Assembly (NCBI GenBank): GCA_038746605.1
Contig: JBCDKM010000019.1
Location: 1-64,000 of the forward strand
Length of the DNA stretch: 64,000 nucleotides
Direction: 5' to 3'
Source of the DNA: Rubricoccus sp038746605
GTDB taxonomy: Bacteria > Bacteroidota > Rhodothermia > Rhodothermales > Rubricoccaceae
Made by a program: the position numbers and the translations under genes. The notes below the pieces were generated by a model. It ran no database searches. It was not told the DNA's origin and saw nothing but the letters and a program-made list of their open reading frames with translations. Within the stretch, counting starts at the first letter, position 1. The number at the start of each line of letters is the position of its first letter. This document shows, piece by piece, positions 35,948 to 44,550 of the stretch.

Positions 35948-35981
35948 CGGCGCGAGGAGCTTCGGTTTCTCGCGCCGTTTT
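35948..35981 (+). terminator. Intrinsic terminator after the acidic lipoprotein gene
   Basis: A 9-bp perfect stem, CGGCGCGAG (35948-35956) and CTCGCGCCG (35969-35977), a 12-nt loop, then TTTT at 35978-35981. It isolates the dif-like region from left-hand transcription. Confidence 0.8.
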
Positions 35982-36068
35982 CGCCTCGCGTCTCGGTTGG
36001 TTTTACGGGCTTCCAGCCTTTGTGTGGTCCGGGTTGTTGACTCACTCTAAATCCGCTCTCTTGCCTCT

Positions 36069-36096
36069 ACGTCCGATAACAGTTATTCTGGGACGT
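36069..36096 (-). other. dif-like Xer recombination site
   Basis: 28 bp with dif architecture: 11-bp arm ACGTCCGATAA, 6-bp centre CAGTTA, 11-bp arm TTCTGGGACGT. The two arms are inverted copies matching at 9 of 11 positions. Read on the minus strand the site begins ACGTCCCAGAA, which matches the XerC-side arm of the B. subtilis dif as I recall it at 9 of 11 positions; overall identity is about 19 of 28. It lies in a noncoding gap of about 280 bp after a terminator and 103 bp before a tyrosine recombinase gene. Polar motifs on both sides point at it. Confidence 0.7.
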
Positions 36097-36198
36097 TGCT
36101 TTCAAAGTCGTTGTCGGAGCGCTTGCGCTTCATGAAATCACTCCTGGCCCGTCTCCGCACTGCCAGCATCTTCAACTAAAGCTGAAACCAACTTTCGC

Positions 36199-37218
36199 AT
36201 GTCTGACAATTCTGGTTCAATACGTCACATACAGGTCCACTCGCATGTCAGCGAGCCGAGCCCCGTAGGACACTTAGCTCCTGACGAAGACCTCATTCAG
36301 CTTTTTTTGATGAGGTACAGTAAGGAGTCAACCCAGCGGGCGTATGCAGAGGACCTCACAGGTTTTTTTAGTAAGCGGTTTGTAACGGTAGACGATTGTC
36401 GTTACGTCGATTTTCGCAACGTCAATGCGTTCGTCTCTACACTAGAGACCCGAGGGTTCGCCGCATCTACGATCCGACGGAAACTCGCTGCCATTCGAGG
36501 CTTCTTCGGTTGGCTTGTCGCCCTAGGTGCTTTGACCCAGAATCCGGCAGATCGGCATGTGACGCGCCGAATTGAGCGCGTGCACAGGCAAGACAAAGCG
36601 ATGACCGTGCTTTCCCGATCGCAGGCTGCTGCACTGCTAGAGTCAGTAGATCGAGATGCGGAGAGCGGGGCTAGAGACTATGCGTTACTCACGACGCTGT
36701 TACACTGTGTTTTGAGGAGATCCGAGGCGGCGTCTATGGACATCGAGCATCTCCGTTTTGTCTCGGGACACTGGCTTCTCGACTTGCCATCTACAAAGGG
36801 TGGCGCAGGCCAATACGTAAAGGTACCCAAGCCGGTATATTATGCTATACAATTTGCCATAGAGAGGTATCCAGCGGTTTATGGACCTGTCTGGCGTTCC
36901 TTTAGCAATAACTCGAAAGGGGCTCGTCTGTCCGATCGATCAATTTACCGAATTGTAAGTAGATATGCAGCTCAATCTGGAATATCCGAGACCGTGGGTG
37001 CCCATACGCTGAGACACACAGGCTGCACGCTCGCCATCGAAGCCGGTGCCTCAGTCCAGCAAGTGCAAACCCACGCACGGCACAAGAACCTGGAGACAAC
37101 CATGATGTACGTCCACCAGCGGGACAAACTGGCCGATAGTGCCGCCGACTACATCGGCCTCGATGGAATGCGCGGGGAAGATGCCGAGGCGGCGAACCCC
37201 GGTCGAGACTCGGGGTAG
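36199..37218 (+). CDS. Xer-like tyrosine recombinase
   Basis: 339 aa. An N-terminal SAM-like core-binding domain (about 30-115, with STQRAYAEDL and STIRRKLAAIRGFFGWL) is followed by a catalytic domain with all expected residues: Arg near 173 (VLRRSEA), Lys 200 (STKGGAG), His269 and Arg272 (HTLRH), His295 (HARHKN) and nucleophile Tyr304 (MMYVHQ). The length and layout fit XerC/XerD or a single-recombinase XerS/XerH-type enzyme. GC is lower than in the neighbours. The adjacent dif-like site suggests it acts there; an integrative element exploiting dif is the alternative. Confidence 0.88.
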   Translation: MSDNSGSIRHIQVHSHVSEPSPVGHLAPDEDLIQLFLMRYSKESTQRAYAEDLTGFFSKRFVTVDDCRYVDFRNVNAFVSTLETRGFAASTIRRKLAAIRGFFGWLVALGALTQNPADRHVTRRIERVHRQDKAMTVLSRSQAAALLESVDRDAESGARDYALLTTLLHCVLRRSEAASMDIEHLRFVSGHWLLDLPSTKGGAGQYVKVPKPVYYAIQFAIERYPAVYGPVWRSFSNNSKGARLSDRSIYRIVSRYAAQSGISETVGAHTLRHTGCTLAIEAGASVQQVQTHARHKNLETTMMYVHQRDKLADSAADYIGLDGMRGEDAEAANPGRDSG

Positions 37219-37242
37219 GTTCCGCGCTCCCCCCTCTCTTTC

Positions 37243-38781
37243 GTGATCCCATCTAGACCCGACTACGACCTGGTCGTCATTGGTGCTGGGCACAACGCCC
37301 TCGTCTCCGCTGCCTACGTCGCCCAGGCTGGCTACCGCGTTGCGGTATTCGAGAAACGAGACATCGTGGGTGGCGCCGTTTCTACCGTGGAGCAGGTACC
37401 CGGGTACCGGTTCGACCTGGGCGGGTCTGCACATATCCTAATCCGGCTGACACCCATCGTGGAAGAGCTCAGCCTGGAATCGTACGGTCTAGAGTACTTG
37501 GAGCTGGATCCGCTGTTTTCCGCTCCGTTTGAGGACGGAGATCACCTGTTCATCTATCGGGACGTAGACCGAACAGCAGAGCACTTGGAGAGCCTATTTC
37601 CGGGTGAGGGCTCAGCCTATCGTTCGTTCATCGACCAGTGGACTCCGTTTGCTCGGACGGTCAAAGAAACATTTCTTCGCACCCCTAGCCCCTTCGACCT
37701 CGGCAAGACGTTCGTCATGGGGGAGTCCGCCAAAATGGACTGGGACCGAGCGCTACAGTCCATCCTGAAGCCATACGGAGAGGTTCTGGACGCTTACTTC
37801 AAGGAGGAGAAGCTCAAGGCACCTCTCGTCTGGATGGCCGCCCAATCGGGCCCCCCTCCCACCGAACCTCTTTCGGCACCATTCCTTCTCTGGCATCCAC
37901 TCTACCATGAAGGGGGGGTAGCTCGTCCGCGCGGAGGGTCAGGAATGCTCACGCAGGCACTTCGCCGCCACATCGAGGCGCACGGAGGCGACGTCTTTAC
38001 CTCGAGCCCTGTAGACGAGATTCTGGTGGAGGGCCATCGAGCCGTTGGGGTTCGGGTGGGAAGCGATCTCGTGACGGGACGATCTGTGCTCGCGGGCACA
38101 CACATACTCGAAAGCGTCGGCCGGATGCTTCCCGAAGAGCATCGTCCCCCATCATTGGCTGGAGTTCGAGTCGGGAATGGCTTTGGTGCGATTCTCCGTT
38201 TGGCTCTCTCTAAACCCGTCCGGTATTCGAGCCATCCCGGAGACGATGCGCGGGTGGGCCTCGGTCTGGTGTGCCGAGACCGCCAGCAGATCACAGATGC
38301 GTACGCAGACTATCTCAAGGGGCACCCTGCGAGCGATCCGCCCATCGTGGCCATGTCGTTTTCAGCGGTGGACGACACCCTCGCGCCGCCGGGCGGCGAG
38401 GTGCTTTGGCTATGGGCACAGTACTACCCGTACGAACTCGCGAACGGTCGGACCTGGACGGAGATCGAGAACGAAGTCGCGGATTTGATTCTTACCGCGT
38501 TCGAGCGCGTGGCACCCGGCACACGCGACTCGGTCGTGGGACAACTCTTTCAGCATCCAGAATGGTTGGAGCGAGAGATGGGGCTCTTTCGTGGGAACGT
38601 GATGCACGTGGAGATGTCTCTCGACCAGATGTTTAGCCTCCGCCCCACCCTCGACATGTCCGGCTACAAAGGGCCCGTCGAGGGACTCTACCTCACCGGT
38701 GCCAGTACCCATCCCGGTGGAGGGATCATGGGGGCGAGTGGTCGAAACGCAGCACGCATCGTCCTGAAAGCGCTCTCGTGA
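37243..38781 (+). CDS. CrtI/CrtO-like FAD-dependent carotenoid oxidoreductase
   Basis: 512 aa from GTG 37243. The N-terminal dinucleotide fold has VVIGAGHNALVSAAYVAQAG at about 11-30 and the FEKRDIVGGAV segment, and the C-terminal FAD segment GLYLTGASTHPGGGIMGASGRNAA is present. The GAGHN form is typical of CrtO-type ketolase and related desaturase-like enzymes rather than classical CrtI, so the exact step (desaturation, ketolation or isomerisation) is open. The coupled downstream lycopene cyclase supports a carotenoid role. Confidence 0.83.
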   Translation: MIPSRPDYDLVVIGAGHNALVSAAYVAQAGYRVAVFEKRDIVGGAVSTVEQVPGYRFDLGGSAHILIRLTPIVEELSLESYGLEYLELDPLFSAPFEDGDHLFIYRDVDRTAEHLESLFPGEGSAYRSFIDQWTPFARTVKETFLRTPSPFDLGKTFVMGESAKMDWDRALQSILKPYGEVLDAYFKEEKLKAPLVWMAAQSGPPPTEPLSAPFLLWHPLYHEGGVARPRGGSGMLTQALRRHIEAHGGDVFTSSPVDEILVEGHRAVGVRVGSDLVTGRSVLAGTHILESVGRMLPEEHRPPSLAGVRVGNGFGAILRLALSKPVRYSSHPGDDARVGLGLVCRDRQQITDAYADYLKGHPASDPPIVAMSFSAVDDTLAPPGGEVLWLWAQYYPYELANGRTWTEIENEVADLILTAFERVAPGTRDSVVGQLFQHPEWLEREMGLFRGNVMHVEMSLDQMFSLRPTLDMSGYKGPVEGLYLTGASTHPGGGIMGASGRNAARIVLKALS

Positions 38782-39500
38782 CGTACCTCCAGTTCCACCT
38801 CGTGTTCATTCTGCCGGTCATCGCGGCCCTTGCAGTGGCTCAGAAACGGCCGGTCGCGGGTATTGGCGTAGGCTCGGCCCTGAAGTGGCTGGGAGCGATC
38901 CTTCTACTGGCTTTTGTCTACACGACACCGTGGGACAACTACCTCGTGTATCGGGAGGTGTGGGGATACCCGCCGGGAAGGGTGCTCGCTACCATCGGAT
39001 ATGTACCGGTGGAAGAGTACGCGTTTTTTCTCCTCCAGCCTATCCTGACGGGGTTGTTTTACTTTGCGCTTCGTGGCAGGAGGTTATTGGATTCCCCGAG
39101 CCGCCCAGAGCCTTCAAGTTTCCGCCTCGGTCTCATCGCGAGCTGGGTCACCTTAACGATCTTTGGAGTCGTCTGTCTCGTTCTACAAGGGCACGCGCTC
39201 TACATGGGTCTCATCCTCGCGTGGGCGCCCCCCGTGATCGTCGGGATGGCATGGATCGGCTCCAAAAAGATCTGGGACGAGCGTCGCAGGGTACTGTGGA
39301 GCATCGCGATCCCGACGGTCTACCTGTGGGTTGCGGACCGGACAGCGATTGCACTGGGCATCTGGGATATCGCAGACGCAACGAGCTTCGGCTTCGATCC
39401 GTTTGGACTCCCCATTGAGGAGGCCACGTTCTTCTTCGTGACCAACACGCTCATCGTGTTCGGTCTATCGATGTTCCTTCCAGCGCCCGACGAGTCATGA
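38778..39500 (+). CDS. Lycopene cyclase, fused CrtYc-CrtYd type
   Basis: 240 aa, about seven transmembrane helices. Two internal repeats of the heterodimeric lycopene cyclase fold are joined in one chain: PWDNYLVYREVWGYP ... GYVPVEEYAFFLLQPI in the first half and DRTAIALGIWDI ... FGLPIEEATFFFVTN in the second, each with the PxEE motif required for cyclisation. Cyclises lycopene ends to beta-ionone rings in the membrane. The GTG start overlaps the upstream stop as GTGA. Confidence 0.88.
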   Translation: MTYLQFHLVFILPVIAALAVAQKRPVAGIGVGSALKWLGAILLLAFVYTTPWDNYLVYREVWGYPPGRVLATIGYVPVEEYAFFLLQPILTGLFYFALRGRRLLDSPSRPEPSSFRLGLIASWVTLTIFGVVCLVLQGHALYMGLILAWAPPVIVGMAWIGSKKIWDERRRVLWSIAIPTVYLWVADRTAIALGIWDIADATSFGFDPFGLPIEEATFFFVTNTLIVFGLSMFLPAPDES

Positions 39501-40591
39501 CGCGGTACAACCGTCAGATGAGGCTTCCAGAGGTCGGGGCCGCGGGGCAGCAAACGCTGTCAGAGTCAACCGTGGTGATCGTGGGCGTGGGCGGGCTTGG
39601 CGCTCCGGCGGCCTTGTATCTGGCCGCAGCGGGAGTCGGGACCCTCCGCCTCGTCGACTTCGACCGGGTAGACGCGAGCAATCTGCATCGACAGGTGTTG
39701 TATGCAGAATCTGATGTCGGTCGTCCCAAAGTGGTCGCAGCCAGAGAACGACTCCTCGAACGCAATCGCGATATCGCGGTCGAGATCGTCGATGCGCCGT
39801 TCAGCGCTGACAACGCATCGGAGATCCTGTCCGACACCGATCTCGTACTCGACGGGACGGATGCGTTCTCGACGCGATACCTCGTCAATGATGCCGCCCG
39901 GCTTCACAGCGTGCCCAACGTCTTCGCGTCGGTCTCCTCGTTCGACTGCCAGCTCTTCGTGTCCGCGGACGGCCCTTGCTACCGATGCTTGTTCCCTGAG
40001 CCACCGCCGAGCGAGGTCGCCCCATCGTGCGCCGAGGCGGGCGTCCTCGGAGTCGTGCCAGGAGTTGCTGGAATCCTACAAGCGACGGAAGCACTGAAGG
40101 TGTTGCTCGGTATCGGCGACAATCTGTCGAGCCGTTTTCTCCTGATCGATCTGTTGGGCATGCGGTTTCGAGAGATTGGGATCGAGCGAGACCCCGCATG
40201 CTCTCTTTGCGGCGACACTCCTACGATTCGTTCTCTGGACGGCTCGGTTCGCGCCACAGAAGCCACATGCGGTCCGCTGGTAGTCCCAACCCGAACCGTC
40301 GCGCAGGTACAGGCTCAAGTGAATCTGTCTGCGATGCCTGTTTTCCTCGACGTGCGGACTCCCGAGGAGTACCTCAGTGGCGCACTGCCTAACAGCCTCT
40401 CGATCCCGCTCGCTGATCTCGAATCGCGAGCAGGCGAGATCCCTGCGGACCGTGAGGTCATCGTCTATTGCCACAGCGGCATCCGATCACGTCAGGCCAC
40501 GTCGCTGCTTCGGCGGCATGGGGTCGATGCGTACTCTCTCGACGGGGGGATCGTTGCCTGGCAGACCGAGACCGATGCCCTCGCGGTATGA
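39497..40591 (+). CDS. moeB: MoeB/ThiF-type adenylyltransferase with C-terminal rhodanese domain
   Basis: 364 aa. E1-like domain with ATP-binding GVGGLGAP at about 30-37, DFDRVDASNLHRQVL near 54, and zinc-binding CYRC and CSLC pairs. A rhodanese domain (about 268-364) has the catalytic Cys in IVYCHSGIRS. This MoeZ/MoeB-rhodanese layout activates the C-terminus of a sulfur carrier (MoaD or ThiS) and supplies sulfur. Its 4-bp overlaps with the lycopene cyclase and miaA genes place it in an unlikely but coupled operon. Confidence 0.92.
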   Translation: MTRYNRQMRLPEVGAAGQQTLSESTVVIVGVGGLGAPAALYLAAAGVGTLRLVDFDRVDASNLHRQVLYAESDVGRPKVVAARERLLERNRDIAVEIVDAPFSADNASEILSDTDLVLDGTDAFSTRYLVNDAARLHSVPNVFASVSSFDCQLFVSADGPCYRCLFPEPPPSEVAPSCAEAGVLGVVPGVAGILQATEALKVLLGIGDNLSSRFLLIDLLGMRFREIGIERDPACSLCGDTPTIRSLDGSVRATEATCGPLVVPTRTVAQVQAQVNLSAMPVFLDVRTPEEYLSGALPNSLSIPLADLESRAGEIPADREVIVYCHSGIRSRQATSLLRRHGVDAYSLDGGIVAWQTETDALAV

Positions 40592-41502
40592 GTCGAAGAC
40601 GGGTGTATGCCCTTACAGGTCCAACAGGCGTCGGAAAAACGGCGCTCAGCCTCGAAGTCGCGGAGGTACTAGGCGCCGACATTATCTCCTGTGACAGCCG
40701 CCAGGTCTACCGACGACTCGACATCGGGACCGCGAAGCCAACGGTGGATGAGCGCGACAGAGTCCCCCACCACTTTATCGACGAACTCGGTGTAGAAGAG
40801 AGCTGGTCAGCCGGTGCGTTTGCAGAGGAGGCCAACCGCCGAATCCAGGAGGTCCACACGGCCGAGCGCCAGGTGCTCGTTGTTGGTGGCTCAACCCTTT
40901 ACCTCCATGCGCTCGCGCACGGTCTTTCTCCTCTTCCGCCGCCAGATCATGCGCTGAGGAACGAACTCAACGCGGTCGCCGAGAAGGAATCTGGCCGAAG
41001 TGAACTGTACGCTGATCTCCTCCGGGTGGACCCCGAGGCGGCGGCGACGTTAGACCCGTCTAAAAGCCAGAGGTTGGTTCGATTTCTAGAGGTCTATCGG
41101 TCGTCTGGGCGACCTGCCTCCTCCTTCTGGAAAGAAGCGCCCACCCCCATGTTTAATGTCCGGGTCATCGTGCTCGACCGGCCACGCGCTGCACTGTATG
41201 CCCGGATTGAGCGCCGCGTCGACCAGATGCTTGCGGACGGGCTCCTCGCGGAAGTAGAGGCTCTATCTCGCGAGGGATACAACCGAGACACAACTCCCTC
41301 GTTGCGAACGATCGGGTATCAGGAACCGCTCGCCTTTCTCTTCGGAGAGGTACCGTACGAAGCGATGCTGGAATCCCTCAAGCGGAACACGAGACGGTAC
41401 GCGAAGCGACAGTTGACGTGGTTCCGCCGTCGGCCTGAGTATCGCTGGATGCCAGCAGACTCAACGGTTGACCGAATCCTCGGGGCATTTCAAGAGCCAT
41501 AG
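40588..41502 (+). CDS. miaA: tRNA dimethylallyltransferase
   Basis: 304 aa from ATG 40588, which overlaps the moeB stop (ATGA). Prenylates A37 of tRNAs reading UNN codons. P-loop GPTGVGKT is at 11-18, followed by DIISCDSRQVYRRLDIGTAKP and, later, LVVGGSTLYLHAL and the RRYAKRQLTWFR tRNA-contact motif. Its 3' end overlaps the convergent glycosyltransferase-methyltransferase gene by 42 bp. Confidence 0.95.
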   Translation: MSRRRVYALTGPTGVGKTALSLEVAEVLGADIISCDSRQVYRRLDIGTAKPTVDERDRVPHHFIDELGVEESWSAGAFAEEANRRIQEVHTAERQVLVVGGSTLYLHALAHGLSPLPPPDHALRNELNAVAEKESGRSELYADLLRVDPEAAATLDPSKSQRLVRFLEVYRSSGRPASSFWKEAPTPMFNVRVIVLDRPRAALYARIERRVDQMLADGLLAEVEALSREGYNRDTTPSLRTIGYQEPLAFLFGEVPYEAMLESLKRNTRRYAKRQLTWFRRRPEYRWMPADSTVDRILGAFQEP

Positions 41503-43281
41503 AGCCTGAGGATGGAGGAGTCCCCACTGGAGTCGTTTCTCGACGACGAGCCCGGTCGCCTCGAAGAGAGCCTCCCATTCCCCGGGGCTTCGAAGTTCTG
41601 CCTTCCTTATTTCTCTGTGTCCTGACCGGTTCACGAAAGTATCGATATTTTCCAATAACGGCTTTGGTGCCCACGGGGCTGGCACCGTCTCCCACACGAC
41701 GAGAAACCTCGACGCCACTCTCTCCGCCTCGGCAAGTACCGAGGCAGGCTCTTCCGCATGGTGGAGCACGAATACGAGCACAGCAGTATCGACGGAGTTG
41801 TGATGCATCGGAGTCGTTTGCTCTTGGACTCGAACGAAGGGGAGTGCGAACGAGCGATCCTGATACACGTCCGCCAAGATCACCGTGTGACCGTCCAGAG
41901 ACGCTGCTTCTCCGACATAGCCTTCGGCGCACCCCAGATCAAGGATACGCGATGTCCCATCGGTGGGGATTATCTCTCTCATCCTCTCCCATTTCTGTTG
42001 CCCCCTCCGCTTCAGTACCCAGTCGATCCATTGCGGACCTCTGAAACCGTACAAGGCCAGGAGACCCGCTCCCCCCCACCCCAGTAGCAAAGCAACCGGC
42101 ATGATGTCCTCGCTTCCGGTGTACAGCAGGTACGTCAAAGGCGCGAACGAGACGAGCCAGAACGGAGGCAGTCGCCACCGGCGCGGGATGAGAACGGCTG
42201 CCCACAGCACGGGCAGCAAGTGCCAAGGGTGTAAAGTCGATGACAGCAGCACGAGGACTATCGTCCCAACACCAACCAGAACGTGGACTGGCAATCGGTT
42301 CCTCCAAAGCGCGACGACCACGAGGCCTGTGACCGCCACCATAGCGAGCCCCCTTGCTGCCCACTGCCCCGACGCGTCCTCCAGAGCAGTCCAAAGTGTC
42401 ACCTTGAGAACGCTATAGGGCAGCGAGTAGAAATCGAATGTCCCCCCGTACAAGGAAAGCGAGTTCCAGACCCCCCGTTCGCTCACACCGTACAACCACG
42501 GAGACGCGAGAAGAAGAGCTGGAATCGAAACGGCCAGTACCCAGCGAAGACGCAGTGGCCTCAGAAGAACAGCCATGGCGAAAGGCCACAGCTTGACCCA
42601 TCCCGCAAGCGATAGAAACATCCCGCCACGCACGGGCCTCTCCGCCGAAACCGCTGCTAGCGCGAGGCTCAGGAATCCAATCGCGAGCCCCTCCGTGTGT
42701 CCTTGCCCCGCCACTTCCACAATGGAAACAGGGTGCCAGGCATACAAGGCCAGCACCGAAGGTCTCAGCCGATGGGCTAGAGCCCAAACACCTCCAAGCT
42801 CGACCAGGACGAGAACGAGCTTGTAGATCCACCACGCCGCTCTGAAGGACCCACCGAGTACCATCGCGAGGGCGAACACACCCTGAGATACAGGGGGGTA
42901 GACCGAGTGATAGTCGGGAGAGTTGAGGGCCTCGAGTGGTACCGGGGGCCGGAACCCCTGGTCGAGCGCATCCCGTGGGGTTTCAGCGTATGGAGACAGC
43001 CCTTGTGCCGTCAGCGCTCCGTCCCAGAGGTAGCGGTACCCGTCATCCGAAAGCGAGGGGCCCAGTGGTAGCACCACGAGCCGTAACAGCAACGCGACTC
43101 CAATCAGCCATGCGGCTGATATGCGGACATCTCGTACGGACCACCACGTCAGACCGGCTCCCAGAAGCGAAGCTGTCACGAACGCGATTCTCCACCCCGC
43201 TCCAGCGTCAGGGGTTCGGGCCGTCACAGCCAGAAGGACGACGGTGGCAAAAAGCAGGTAAACGGAACGTCTCCGTTTCAC
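41461..43281 (-). CDS. GT-C glycosyltransferase fused to a class I methyltransferase
   Basis: 606 aa from GTG 43281, which overlaps the upstream TGA as GTGA. Residues about 1-390 are a polytopic membrane region of the GT87/mannosyltransferase type: about ten helices, with the catalytic acidic motif LSDDGYRYLWDG after the second or third helix. After a short linker, residues about 430-600 form a SAM-dependent methyltransferase with motif I ILDLGCAEGYVGE and FVLHHAEEPASVL. The two activities in one frame suggest assembly and methylation of a lipid-linked glycan. Polar motif at 41653. Confidence 0.83.
   Translation of the reverse strand: MKRRRSVYLLFATVVLLAVTARTPDAGAGWRIAFVTASLLGAGLTWWSVRDVRISAAWLIGVALLLRLVVLPLGPSLSDDGYRYLWDGALTAQGLSPYAETPRDALDQGFRPPVPLEALNSPDYHSVYPPVSQGVFALAMVLGGSFRAAWWIYKLVLVLVELGGVWALAHRLRPSVLALYAWHPVSIVEVAGQGHTEGLAIGFLSLALAAVSAERPVRGGMFLSLAGWVKLWPFAMAVLLRPLRLRWVLAVSIPALLLASPWLYGVSERGVWNSLSLYGGTFDFYSLPYSVLKVTLWTALEDASGQWAARGLAMVAVTGLVVVALWRNRLPVHVLVGVGTIVLVLLSSTLHPWHLLPVLWAAVLIPRRWRLPPFWLVSFAPLTYLLYTGSEDIMPVALLLGWGGAGLLALYGFRGPQWIDWVLKRRGQQKWERMREIIPTDGTSRILDLGCAEGYVGEAASLDGHTVILADVYQDRSFALPFVRVQEQTTPMHHNSVDTAVLVFVLHHAEEPASVLAEAERVASRFLVVWETVPAPWAPKPLLENIDTFVNRSGHREIRKAELRSPGEWEALFEATGLVVEKRLQWGLLHPQALWLLKCPEDSVNR
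41653..41661 (-). other. Polar motif CCGTTATTG, copy 6 (right arm)
   Basis: Inside the GT-C/methyltransferase gene, sense, codons CCG-TTA-TTG (Pro-Leu-Leu). Points leftward, 5.6 kb from the dif-like site. Confidence 0.7.
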
Positions 43282-43673
43282 TCGGGCCGCTCGCGAAACG
43301 CCATGCGCAGACAGCTCCCGTCTACGTGCCACTGGTCTGTTAAAACCCGAATCAGATACAGGCCACGGCCGTGTGTCTGGAACGGATCCTCCGGGAGAGC
43401 GGCCATCTCCATCGCCTGGGCATCGACACCGGACCCTTCGTCACAGACCTCGACGATCAACTGGCCTCGCTCCACCTCGATTGCTACATGGACGTTCCCG
43501 GAATCGTCACCAGAGCTCCCGTGCTCTACTGCATTCGACACCGCCTCGGCGACTGCCAAGGAAACGCGTACCTGGACAGTGTGCGATAACCCAGCACGCC
43601 GCGCCGCCACTTCGGTCGCCTCCACCGCCGAGGAGACGGATTCAAGACGTCTAGGAAGCGCGAGTGAGGGCAT
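43278..43673 (-). CDS. RsbW/SpoIIAB-type serine kinase (anti-sigma factor-like ATPase)
   Basis: 131 aa from ATG 43673. GHKL ATP-binding fold: N-box EAVSNAVEHG at about 43-52 with the magnesium-binding Asn, G1 box DEGSGVDA near 83 and G2 box GRGLYLIR near 107. Such proteins bind a sigma factor or phosphorylate an anti-sigma antagonist in partner-switching. No antagonist, phosphatase or sigma gene is adjacent; instead it is coupled to glycosyltransferase genes, overlapping the next one. Confidence 0.85.
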   Translation of the reverse strand: MPSLALPRRLESVSSAVEATEVAARRAGLSHTVQVRVSLAVAEAVSNAVEHGSSGDDSGNVHVAIEVERGQLIVEVCDEGSGVDAQAMEMAALPEDPFQTHGRGLYLIRVLTDQWHVDGSCLRMAFRERPE

Positions 43674-44550
43674 TGTGCGCGTGAACGGCAAAAGCGTGAG
43701 CGAGAAGGTATCGAACGGCGATAGGGCGTAACAGGCGAGGCAGGCGAGGCAGGGTGGATTCGAGGGCACGCGCGGGTGTCTGAGCTTTCACTGCAGCCAG
43801 CAGGACACGATCCGCAAGCCGTTGTGAAGGAAGGCGGCTGAGATGACCGACTCGAAGGACATCAGGGCAGTGACGCATCATCTCAGGAAGTGACTCCGCG
43901 AACTGGCGAACCTTCTCCAGCGCGGTACCGAGGTCGCCAGGGTCGTACATCGTCGCGCGAGCCGTCGGCACATAGACGAGCCCATCCGGCGCGAGCCCTG
44001 AGAGGCGGCACGCGAGCGCAAGATCTTCTCCGTATCCGACCGCCTCGGGGAAGCCACCGGCCCCCTCGAACGCCTCCCGCCGGACCGCCACAGCGGTGGT
44101 CACGAAGTAGCGCCATTCGATAGGACCCGGCAGCGGGCGCCGGGGCCCTCGCACGGAGGATGCGAGGTACTGATGGTACGGGTCGGCAGGATCGAGGTCG
44201 CCAAACTGGAGTGAGCCCAAAGCGGCGATCCCTCCTTTTCTCTCCATCTCGCGACAGCACGTCGTAGCCCATCGAGGATCTGGGACTACGTCGGCATCCA
44301 CAAACAGGAGCGTATCCCCCTCAGCCTCTCGTGCTCCCGCGTTTCGTGCAGCTGCGCGCCCACGGTTGGACTCGAAGGTCAGAACACGCACCCGATCGTC
44401 TCGCGATGCCAGATCTGCCAGCAGCCGAGGCGTGGCATCGACCGACCCGTCGTCCACGTACACGATGCGTCCCACGTCTTGAGCCAGCACGGCAGCCAAG
44501 GTCTTCGGGAGCACGTGGGCACCGTTGTAAACAGGGACGATGAGAGTCAT
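43651..44550 (-). CDS. GT2 family glycosyltransferase
   Basis: 299 aa from ATG 44550; the open frame extends upstream but homology begins at MTLIVPVYNGAHVL. GT-A fold with nucleotide-binding VDDGSVDATP near 33, metal-binding DADVVP (DxD) near 90, and GYGEDLALACRL near 168 as the acceptor/base region. It overlaps both the upstream GT4 gene (ATGA) and the downstream ATPase gene. Product sugar unknown. Confidence 0.88.
   Translation of the reverse strand: MTLIVPVYNGAHVLPKTLAAVLAQDVGRIVYVDDGSVDATPRLLADLASRDDRVRVLTFESNRGRAAARNAGAREAEGDTLLFVDADVVPDPRWATTCCREMERKGGIAALGSLQFGDLDPADPYHQYLASSVRGPRRPLPGPIEWRYFVTTAVAVRREAFEGAGGFPEAVGYGEDLALACRLSGLAPDGLVYVPTARATMYDPGDLGTALEKVRQFAESLPEMMRHCPDVLRVGHLSRLPSQRLADRVLLAAVKAQTPARALESTLPRLPRLLRPIAVRYLLAHAFAVHAHNALTRAS

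Noticed and set aside
36132..36179. 15-codon frame before the recombinase (MKSLLARLRTASIFN)
   Set aside because: Short, no conserved context, no attenuator-like hairpin; no reason to call it a leader peptide.
36906..36912. CAATAAC inside the recombinase gene
   Set aside because: Followed by TC instead of GG and located in an AT-rich gene where such strings are expected.
39083..39089. GTTATTG on the plus strand right of dif
   Set aside because: Preceded by AG, so two mismatches from CCGTTATTG; not counted as a motif copy.
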